DNA of 6,480 nt, taken from Polynucleobacter meluiroseus. GTDB lineage: Bacteria; Pseudomonadota; Gammaproteobacteria; Burkholderiales; Burkholderiaceae. Within the stretch, counting starts at the first letter, position 1; each line of letters begins with the position of its first letter. Position numbers and translations under genes: made by a program. Positions 1 to 5,676 of the stretch are shown piece after piece. The stretch covers positions 1 through 6,480 of the forward strand of contig CAMBJN010000082.1 of assembly GCA_945867755.1 (NCBI GenBank). Direction: 5' to 3'. The notes beneath the pieces were generated by a model. That model did no database searches and was not told the origin of the DNA. It saw only the letters and a program-made list of their open reading frames with translations.

Positions 1-2230
1 CACGCATGTAGCGCTCTAGGTCACGGCCGTCATGAACGATCTCCATGGCACGACCACCTAAAACATAAGATGGGCGAACCACCAATGGGTAGCCAATTTC
101 TTCAGCCAACTTCAAAGCCTCTGGCTCTGTGCGAGCAGTTCTGTTGGGTGGTTGACGCAAGCCCAAGTTTTGCAATAGCTTCTGGAAGCGTTCACGGTCT
201 TCAGCCGCATCGATCATGTCTGGACTGGTGCCAATGATAGGTACGCCGTTAGCCTCTAAATCAAGTGCTAGTTTCAATGGGGTTTGACCACCGTACTGAA
301 CAATCACACCCTTTGGTTTTTCAATCGCAACGATCTCTAAAACGTCTTCAAGCGTCAATGGCTCAAAGTACAAACGATCAGAAGTGTCATAGTCAGTAGA
401 AACTGTTTCTGGGTTGCAGTTGACCATGATGGTTTCATAGCCATCATCACGCAGCGCTAAGGCGGCATGAACGCAACAGTAGTCAAATTCAATACCTTGA
501 CCAATGCGGTTAGGACCACCGCCCAAAACCATGATCTTATCTTTGGTGGTGGGTTGTGATTCGCATTCACCATGCTCGGCTTCGTAGCAAGAGTACATGT
601 AGGCGGTGTTGGTTGAGAACTCTGCTGCACAAGTATCAACGCGCTTATAAACAGGTCTTACCTTCAAGGCATGACGTGCTTCTCGAACTGCTTTGGCGTC
701 CGTTTTTAATAGCTTGGCTAAACGACGGTCTGAGAAACCTTTTTGTTTTACAAAGCGCAATTCTTGCGCGCTTAAATCTTTAAGCTGACGCTCTTGTAAT
801 TTCTTTTCAATATCAATCAATTCTGATATTTGTGCCAAAAACCAAGGATCAATCGCTGTGTGCATAAATGCATCAGCCTGGCTCATGCCCATGCGGAATG
901 CATCGCCCAAGAACCAAATACGGTCTGGGCCTGGCTCACGGATTTCTTGAGTGATCTCGTCCATGTCTGTTGATTTTTCATCCAAACCATCAACACCCAC
1001 CTCTAGACCACGCAAGGCTTTTTGGAATGATTCTTGGAATGTTCTACCAATCGCCATCACCTCACCCACAGATTTCATCTGAGTGGTCAAGCGCTTGTCA
1101 GCGGCTGGAAATTTTTCAAAAGCAAAGCGAGGTATCTTCGTTACAACGTAATCGATCGATGGCTCAAACGACGCCGGTGTTTTGCCACCAGTGATGTCGT
1201 TTTGTAATTCATCCAAGGTAAAACCAACTGCCAACTTGGCGGCAATCTTAGCGATTGGGAAACCAGTGGCTTTTGATGCCAATGCTGATGAACGAGACAC
1301 GCGTGGGTTCATCTCGATCACGATCATGCGACCATCCACTGGATTGATCGAGAACTGAACGTTTGATCCGCCTGTGTCCACACCAATCTCACGCAAGACA
1401 GCCAATGAAGCATTACGCAAAATTTGATATTCGCGATCAGTCAATGTTTGAGCAGGGGCCACGGTGATTGAGTCACCCGTGTGCACACCCATTGGGTCTA
1501 AGTTTTCAATTGAGCAAACAATGATGCAGTTGTCTTTGCGATCACGCACCACTTCCATCTCATACTCTTTCCAACCTAAGAGTGACTCTTCAATCAGAAG
1601 TTCACGCGTTGGAGAAAGATCTAGACCACGTTTACAAATTTCTTCAAATTCTTCACGGTTATAAGCAATACCACCACCTGAGCCACCCATCGTGAAAGAT
1701 GGGCGAATGATCACAGGGTAACCAGAATTGCCAGTCTCAACCATGATTTGCTGTTGAACAATATTGGCCTCTTCCAATGAGTGCGCAATGCCGGACTTGG
1801 CTGAACCAAGACCGATTTTGGTCATGGCCTCTTTGAACTTTTGACGATCTTCTGCTTTATCGATCGCTTCTGGTGAAGCACCAATGAGCTCACAACCATA
1901 TTTCTTTAACACGCCATGTCTGTGCAAATCCAAGGCACAGTTCAGAGCGGTTTGACCGCCCATGGTCGGCAAAATCGCATCAGGCTTTTCTTTCGCGATG
2001 ATGCGCTCAACCACTTCCCAGGTGATCGGCTCAATGTATGTCACATCAGCCATTTCTGGATCGGTCATGATGGTTGCAGGGTTGCTGTTGACCAAAATAA
2101 CTTTATAACCTTCGGAGCGCAATGCTTTACAAGCTTGCGCGCCTGAGTAGTCAAACTCACACGCTTGTCCAATCACAATTGGACCTGCGCCAATAATGAG
2201 GATACTTTTTATGTCGGTACGCTTAGGCAT
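1..2230 (-). CDS. carB: Carbamoyl-phosphate synthase large subunit, N-terminal 743 codons (3' end outside window)
   Basis: This is the ATP-using large subunit of carbamoyl-phosphate synthetase. It makes carbamoyl phosphate from bicarbonate, two ATP and ammonia delivered by CarA, in the cytoplasm, for arginine and pyrimidine synthesis. The reading frame is open from ATG at 2230 to the left edge. It begins MPKRTDIKSILIIGAGPIVI, nearly the E. coli start. The first carboxyphosphate domain shows R129 in AEDRQ, R176 in IIRPSFTMGG, and E306/N308/R310 in IEMNPRVSRSS, matching E. coli R129, R169, E299, N301 and R303 with a seven-residue offset. The oligomerisation region spans roughly residues 410-560. 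The second half opens with IMVLGGGPNRIGQG at 576-589 and reaches RPSYVLGGRAM at 719-729. About 335 residues are missing, including most of the carbamoyl-phosphate domain and the allosteric domain, since the family is about 1075 residues. The start lies 9 bp after the carA stop with only a weak ribosome-binding site, so translational coupling to carA is likely (inference). Identity is very secure. Confidence 0.98.
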   Translation of the reverse strand, partial: MPKRTDIKSILIIGAGPIVIGQACEFDYSGAQACKALRSEGYKVILVNSNPATIMTDPEMADVTYIEPITWEVVERIIAKEKPDAILPTMGGQTALNCALDLHRHGVLKKYGCELIGASPEAIDKAEDRQKFKEAMTKIGLGSAKSGIAHSLEEANIVQQQIMVETGNSGYPVIIRPSFTMGGSGGGIAYNREEFEEICKRGLDLSPTRELLIEESLLGWKEYEMEVVRDRKDNCIIVCSIENLDPMGVHTGDSITVAPAQTLTDREYQILRNASLAVLREIGVDTGGSNVQFSINPVDGRMIVIEMNPRVSRSSALASKATGFPIAKIAAKLAVGFTLDELQNDITGGKTPASFEPSIDYVVTKIPRFAFEKFPAADKRLTTQMKSVGEVMAIGRTFQESFQKALRGLEVGVDGLDEKSTDMDEITQEIREPGPDRIWFLGDAFRMGMSQADAFMHTAIDPWFLAQISELIDIEKKLQERQLKDLSAQELRFVKQKGFSDRRLAKLLKTDAKAVREARHALKVRPVYKRVDTCAAEFSTNTAYMYSCYEAEHGECESQPTTKDKIMVLGGGPNRIGQGIEFDYCCVHAALALRDDGYETIMVNCNPETVSTDYDTSDRLYFEPLTLEDVLEIVAIEKPKGVIVQYGGQTPLKLALDLEANGVPIIGTSPDMIDAAEDRERFQKLLQNLGLRQPPNRTARTEPEALKLAEEIGYPLVVRPSYVLGGRAMEIVHDGRDLERYMR

Positions 2231-2239
2231 TCGTCAATC

Positions 2240-3403
2240 TCACATCAATTTAATAAAGCGATCAAACAAGTACGCAATGTCATGCGGACCCGGTGATGCC
2301 TCTGGGTGACCTTGGAAACAAAAAGCTGGCTTATCAGTCCAAGCCAATCCTTGTAATGAACCATCAAACAAAGACACATGCGTTGGTCTTACGTTGGCTG
2401 GCAATGTTGCCGCATCCACAGCGAAGCCGTGGTTTTGTGACGTGATCACTACGCGACCATCATCCAAGTCTTTGACTGGATGATTGGCGCCGTGATGACC
2501 GAATTTCATTTTGAGAGTCTTGGCACCCGCCGCCAAACCCATGATCTGATGACCCAAGCAAATACCGAATGTTGGAATACCTTTATCGATGATACTTTTA
2601 GCTGCTGCAATCGCGTAATCGCATGGCTCAGGATCTCCTGGGCCGTTTGAGAAAAACACACCGTCTGGTTTCATGGCCAATACATCAGCGGCTGAAGTCT
2701 TGGCAGGCACCACAGTGATTTTGCAACCACGCTCTGTGAGCATGCGCAAAATATTGCGCTTCACGCCAAAGTCGTAAGCCACGACATGCTTGAGTGGTTT
2801 AACTAATTTTTTAAATCCTGGCTTGCCATGATCTGCATTCAGATCCCACTCGCCTTCGGTCCACTCATAGGTTGAAGGTGTGGTCACTACTTGCGCCAAA
2901 TCTAAACCAGCCATGCCTGGAAAGCTCTTGGCTGCGGCTAAAGCTTTATCGGTCAGAGTTGCAATACTGTCACCCACTTTGCCAGTCACAATGGCGCCCG
3001 GCTGAGCACCCTTGTCACGCAAAATGCGTGTCAATTTACGCGTATCAATACCGGCGATACCAACGACATTTTCGCCAGCCAAATAATCACTCAGGGTTTT
3101 TTCAGAGCGGAAGTTTGAAGCAACCAGCGAAAGATCTTTGATGATCAAGCCAGCTGCGTAGATTTTGCTAGATTCGCAATCCTGTTGATTCACACCCACA
3201 TTACCAATGTGTGGATAGGTCAAGGTCACGATTTGACGTGTGTAACTTGGGTCTGTGAGGATTTCTTGGTAACCAGTCAAAGCTGTATTAAAAACAACCT
3301 CGCCAGCTGATTGCCCAACGGCGCCAATGCTGTAACCTGGAAAGACGGTTCCATCGGCAAGAGCCAAAACTGCTGGGGGTAAAGAAGGAATTAGTGGCAG
3401 CAA
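2240..3403 (-). CDS. carA: Carbamoyl-phosphate synthase small (glutamine amidotransferase) subunit
   Basis: CarA hydrolyses glutamine and channels the ammonia to CarB. With the start chosen here it has 387 residues, against 382 in E. coli. The N-terminal CPSase small-chain domain contains GEVVFNTALTGYQEI and DPSYTRQIVTLTYPHIGNVG. The C-terminal class I amidotransferase domain carries the nucleophile C282 in FGICLGHQ and the H366/E368 pair in FQGHPEASPGPHD, so the triad is complete. The chosen start is TTG at 3403, giving MLPLIPSLPPAVLALADGTV. A GGAG lies 7 nt upstream, at 3411-3414, and homology to other CarA proteins begins within a few residues. ATGs at 3439 and 3430 are in frame but add 12 or 9 unconserved residues, and they lie in or just beyond a predicted leader hairpin. 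The frame ends in TGA, 9 bp before carB, so the two genes form an operon. A TATAAT-containing promoter lies upstream. Function is certain and the start is probable. Confidence 0.96.
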   Translation of the reverse strand: MLPLIPSLPPAVLALADGTVFPGYSIGAVGQSAGEVVFNTALTGYQEILTDPSYTRQIVTLTYPHIGNVGVNQQDCESSKIYAAGLIIKDLSLVASNFRSEKTLSDYLAGENVVGIAGIDTRKLTRILRDKGAQPGAIVTGKVGDSIATLTDKALAAAKSFPGMAGLDLAQVVTTPSTYEWTEGEWDLNADHGKPGFKKLVKPLKHVVAYDFGVKRNILRMLTERGCKITVVPAKTSAADVLAMKPDGVFFSNGPGDPEPCDYAIAAAKSIIDKGIPTFGICLGHQIMGLAAGAKTLKMKFGHHGANHPVKDLDDGRVVITSQNHGFAVDAATLPANVRPTHVSLFDGSLQGLAWTDKPAFCFQGHPEASPGPHDIAYLFDRFIKLM

Positions 3404-3410
3404 AGGTATT

Positions 3411-3414
3411 CTCC
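3411..3414 (-). promoter_or_regulatory. Ribosome-binding site that decides the carA start
   Basis: On the minus strand the sequence reads TTTGGAGAATACCTTTG. GGAG is followed by a 7-nt spacer and then TTG, the only start candidate with both good spacing and a family-like N-terminus. The ATG at 3430 has an AGGG about nine bases upstream, which is the main competitor. The ATG at 3439 is preceded by AGGG with no spacer. Confidence 0.7.
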
Positions 3415-3432
3415 AAAGCCCTGCTGCCATCC

Positions 3433-3494
3433 GACACATCCCTCATCCGGAAAAGACGCCTCCGGTCTGAGAATTTTCGGGAGGTATATGTGTC
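3433..3494 (-). promoter_or_regulatory. Predicted long hairpin in the carA 5' leader
   Basis: Read on the minus strand, GACACAT (3494-3488) pairs perfectly with ATGTGTC (3439-3433). After a small 3x1 internal loop, CCTC (3484-3481) pairs with GAGG (3444-3441). Inside this, CCGGA (3465-3461) pairs with TCCGG (3451-3447) around a nine-base loop. Together they give about 16 base pairs in three nested helices, in the stretch between the promoter and the ribosome-binding site. It has no terminal U-run in the right place, so it is not an obvious attenuator. It could control translation, stabilise the message or be an operator-like inverted repeat. I recognise no known riboswitch class. The pairing is seen directly; the role is inference. 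Confidence 0.4.
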
Positions 3495-3534
3495 TTTAAG
3501 CGCTAGGGCAAGTATCTAATAATTTAACTAAGAA

Positions 3535-3562
3535 ATTATACCTTACCGGGGGCGTTTGACCT
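3535..3562 (-). promoter_or_regulatory. Probable sigma70-type promoter of carAB
   Basis: The minus strand has a perfect -10 hexamer TATAAT at 3540-3535. The best -35 at a 16-bp spacing is AGGTCA at 3562-3557, which matches TTGACA at only three of six positions. There is no extended -10 TGn. Transcription would start near 3528, giving a leader of about 125 nt before the TTG start of carA. The weak -35 next to a perfect -10 fits a promoter helped or modulated by a regulator, but no operator was recognised. Confidence 0.55.
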
Positions 3563-3586
3563 GATTTAACTCATCTGCCACCAATG

Positions 3587-3612
3587 AAAATAGGGGATAA
3601 ATCCCCTATTTT
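3587..3612 (-). terminator. Factor-independent terminator after prpE, symmetric enough to work both ways
   Basis: There is a perfect 11-bp inverted repeat, AAAATAGGGGA / TCCCCTATTTT, around a four-base loop. It lies about 53 bp past the prpE stop codon. On the minus strand the stem ends in CCCCUAUUUU, with the U-run formed by the outer arm. On the plus strand it ends in CCCCUAUUUUU. It should end prpE transcription and insulate the carAB promoter about 25 bp further on. Because the A-tract and T-tract are both present, it is potentially bidirectional, although no plus-strand gene runs into it here. Confidence 0.88.
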
Positions 3613-3665
3613 TCAACTACTTAGATTACTCTAAATTTACTTCTAACTGAGCTTTCTTAAGCCCA

Positions 3666-5543
3666 TCAAGCTGGCGTGAACAATGTTTTGATTTGAGCCA
3701 AAACACTTTGGTCATCCAAGGTGCTCAAGTCACCCGGATCACGGCCTTCAGCCACCGCTTGAAGAGCGCGGCGCACAATCTTGCCAGAACGTGTTTTTGG
3801 TAGAGCAGCCACCACATATACACGCGCAGGTCTGGCAACTGCACCCAATTGAGAGTCGACTGTTTTCAGAATCTCAGCTTCCAAGGTAGCGGTGTTGTTT
3901 GAATCTTTAGCGATGGCAAAACCAATCGCTACCTGACCTTTTAGTTGGTCAGCAATACCGACCACGGCTACTTCAGCCACGTTTGGATGACTTGAAATAC
4001 TTTCTTCGATCTCACGGGTTCCAAGACGATGACCGGCCACATTGATCACGTCGTCAGTCCGGCCCAAGATAAAGAAGTAACCATCTTTGTCTTTGATACC
4101 CCAGTCAAAGGTGGAGTAAACCATCTTGCCTGGCACAGTCTCCCAATAAGTTTTGACGAAGCGCTCATCGTCACCCCAAACAGTTTGCATGCATCCTGGA
4201 GGCAATGGCCCTTCAATCGCAATCACGCCTTTTTGATCAGCACCCAATTCAGCGCCAGTAGCGTCATCCAAGAGTTTCATGTTGTAACCGTACACAGGAA
4301 CACCTGGTGAACCAAATTTGTGTGGCATCACTTCAATGCCGCGCTGTAATGCAAGCATTGGCCAACCAGTTTCAGTTTGCCAATAGTTATCAACGATCGG
4401 CTTATTGATCGCACCATGCAACCATGAGGCGGTAGGCTCATCCAGTGGCTCGCCTGCTAAGAACACCGAGCGCAAAGTTGATAGATCATATTTTGATAAA
4501 AATGCTGGATCTTGTTTTTTCAAGACACGTGCTGCTGTTGGAGCAGAGAACATCACGGATACCTTGTATTTCTCAACCAATTTCCACCAAATACCAGCGT
4601 CCGGACGCAAGGGCGTACCTTCATACATGATGGTTGCCATGCCGTTGAGCAATGGGCCGTAAATGATGTAGCTGTGTCCAACCACCCAACCAATGTCAGA
4701 GGTTGTGAACATTGCTTCACCTGGCTGACCGCCATAGATGTGGCGCATGGATGAAGCCAATGCGACTGCGTAACCACCGGTGTCACGTTGCACACCTTTA
4801 GGTTTACCAGTGGTGCCTGATGTGTACAAAATATAAGAAGGATCGGTGGCATCTAACCACTCGCAAGGTACTTGAGCATCCATCACCTTGGCGCGCTCAG
4901 TCGCGTAATCCAAATCACGACCAGCAACTTTGTTGTACTCTACCAATTTGCGATCAATCAACAAAACTTTTTCTGGCTTGTGCTTAGAGAAAGTAATCGC
5001 TTCATCCAATAATGGCTTGTATGGCACAGGCTTGCCGCCACGGGCACCTGCATCGGCCAAGATCACCATCTTTGGTTTTGCATCATCAATTCTTGAGGCC
5101 AAGCTATGAGAAGCAAAGCCACCGAACACCACCGAGTGAATCGCACCAAGACGTGCGCATGCCAACATCGCAAAAGCAGCTTCTGCAACCATCGGCATGT
5201 AGATCAATACGCGATCACCTTTAACAATGCCGTGCGCTTTAAGAATCGCAGCCATGCGATTGACTTCAGTGTGAAGCTCTTTAAATGTGTAAGTGTTTTC
5301 TTGATCAGTTTCTGTTGATACAGAAATCAAGGCTTGTTGATCGCCACGATCTTTTAAGTGACGGTCGACAGCGTTGTGGCAAAGATTGATTTTGCCGCCC
5401 ACATACCACTTTGCAAATGGTGGATTGTTGTAATCCAACACCTTTTCAAAAGGCTTGTGCCATTCAACTAATTTGGCTTGTTCCGCCCAAAATCCCTCTG
5501 GATCTTTAATTGAACGCTCGTGAAATGCCTTATAAGCAGACAT
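3666..5543 (-). CDS. prpE: Propionate--CoA ligase (propionyl-CoA synthetase), acetyl-CoA synthetase family
   Basis: This 625-residue enzyme activates propionate to propionyl-CoA through a propionyl-AMP intermediate, in the cytoplasm. Acetate is a likely secondary substrate. The closest remembered relative is enterobacterial PrpE (628 residues). They share FWAEQA near residue 20, NPPFAKW in the N-terminal acetyl-CoA synthetase domain, and SSHP/EVAVVG in the C-terminal domain. ATP-binding motif YTSGTTGKPKG is at 240-250, YWQTETGWP at 387-395, and the hinge region GRTDDVINVAGHRLGTREIE at 494-513. K588 in PKTRSGK is the catalytic lysine that is reversibly acylated in this family. Pocket residues favour propionate: GWVVGHSY (285-292) where acetyl-CoA synthetases have GWVTGHSY, and LAGEP (362-366) where they have SVGEP. 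ATG at 5543 was chosen because AGGGAG lies 6 nt upstream. An in-frame ATG at 5573 would add ten unconserved residues. No other prp genes are visible. A strong terminator follows, so it is probably monocistronic or the end of a unit. Confidence 0.93.
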   Translation of the reverse strand: MSAYKAFHERSIKDPEGFWAEQAKLVEWHKPFEKVLDYNNPPFAKWYVGGKINLCHNAVDRHLKDRGDQQALISVSTETDQENTYTFKELHTEVNRMAAILKAHGIVKGDRVLIYMPMVAEAAFAMLACARLGAIHSVVFGGFASHSLASRIDDAKPKMVILADAGARGGKPVPYKPLLDEAITFSKHKPEKVLLIDRKLVEYNKVAGRDLDYATERAKVMDAQVPCEWLDATDPSYILYTSGTTGKPKGVQRDTGGYAVALASSMRHIYGGQPGEAMFTTSDIGWVVGHSYIIYGPLLNGMATIMYEGTPLRPDAGIWWKLVEKYKVSVMFSAPTAARVLKKQDPAFLSKYDLSTLRSVFLAGEPLDEPTASWLHGAINKPIVDNYWQTETGWPMLALQRGIEVMPHKFGSPGVPVYGYNMKLLDDATGAELGADQKGVIAIEGPLPPGCMQTVWGDDERFVKTYWETVPGKMVYSTFDWGIKDKDGYFFILGRTDDVINVAGHRLGTREIEESISSHPNVAEVAVVGIADQLKGQVAIGFAIAKDSNNTATLEAEILKTVDSQLGAVARPARVYVVAALPKTRSGKIVRRALQAVAEGRDPGDLSTLDDQSVLAQIKTLFTPA

Positions 5544-5549
5544 GTATTT

Positions 5550-5555
5550 CTCCCT
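5550..5555 (-). promoter_or_regulatory. Ribosome-binding site of prpE
   Basis: AGGGAG on the minus strand sits 6 nt before the ATG at 5543, giving an N-terminus that starts MSAYKAFHERS, in register with known PrpE proteins. This fixes the start against the upstream in-frame ATGs at 5573 and 5567, which have no comparable site. Confidence 0.85.
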
Positions 5556-5580
5556 GAAAATGATCATTAACACTTTAACC

Positions 5581-5612
5581 GCATGAATGTGCTACTTCAT
5601 GCTGACTAGCAT
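5581..5612 (-). promoter_or_regulatory. Two overlapping, mutually exclusive inverted repeats before prpE
   Basis: On the minus strand ATGCT-AGTC-AGCAT (5612-5599) can form a five-base-pair hairpin. GCATGAA-GTAGCACA-TTCATGC (5602-5581) can form a perfect seven-base-pair hairpin. They share the bases GCAT at 5599-5602, so both cannot form fully at once. They lie 38-69 bp upstream of the prpE start. They could be RNA switch elements or the dyad of a DNA-binding regulator. Neither has a U-run, so neither is a terminator. Confidence 0.3.
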
Positions 5613-5676
5613 CTGACACATCAGGGTTCACCCTAGTTAATGGTGCGTGAATCAGCCCAAATGGGTCTGAAAATGT

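Larger units (their letters stand above)
3404..3665 (-). other. Intergenic region between prpE and carA
   Basis: This 262-bp non-coding gap contains, in transcription order, the prpE 3' untranslated stretch (3613-3665, A+T-rich, nothing else recognised), the terminator, the carAB promoter, and the structured carA leader. The stretch just downstream of the -10 (about 3500-3534) is A+T-rich. No small ORF with a convincing ribosome-binding site and leader-peptide character was found in it. Confidence 0.8.
5544..5676 (-). other. Intergenic region between the mltD-like gene and prpE
   Basis: This 133-bp non-coding gap holds the prpE leader. Besides the overlapping hairpins and the ribosome-binding site, it contains AGGGT-GA-ACCCT on the minus strand near 5625-5636. 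CTGAAAATG occurs at both ends (plus-strand 5554-5562 and 5667-5675). No convincing sigma70 promoter was found: TTAACT near 5636-5641 is only a weak -10. No sigma54 consensus (TGGCAC-N5-TTGC) was seen, although prp operons in enterics use one. No factor-independent terminator follows the mltD-like gene, so read-through into prpE is possible. Confidence 0.6.

Noticed and set aside
1916..2146. Plus-strand frames antisense to carB and carA (also at 556-783, 970-1194, 1464-1664, 2872-3141)
   Set aside because: All overlap highly conserved coding sequence on the other strand and show no recognisable protein or start signal of their own.
3428..3439. ATG codons at 3439 and 3430 as carA starts
   Set aside because: They add residues without family resemblance, lie in or next to the leader hairpin, and have poorer ribosome-binding sites than TTG 3403. 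The ATG at 3430 remains the main alternative.
4553..4852. 99-codon minus-strand frame inside prpE
   Set aside because: It is an out-of-frame shadow fully within the conserved, clearly coding prpE frame, and resembles nothing known.
5544..5573. In-frame ATG at 5573 (and 5567) as prpE start
   Set aside because: No ribosome-binding site, and the added residues do not match PrpE. ATG 5543 has AGGGAG at 6 nt.
5625..5636. AGGGTGAACCCT inverted repeat as a terminator of the mltD-like gene
   Set aside because: The five-base arms are separated by only two bases, too few for a stable RNA loop, and no U-run follows.
5554..5675. Nine-base direct repeat CTGAAAATG at 5554-5562 and 5667-5675
   Set aside because: Nine bases of A-rich sequence can recur by chance. 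One copy overlaps the prpE ribosome-binding region and the other sits just after the mltD stop. There is no insertion between them that would make it a target-site duplication.
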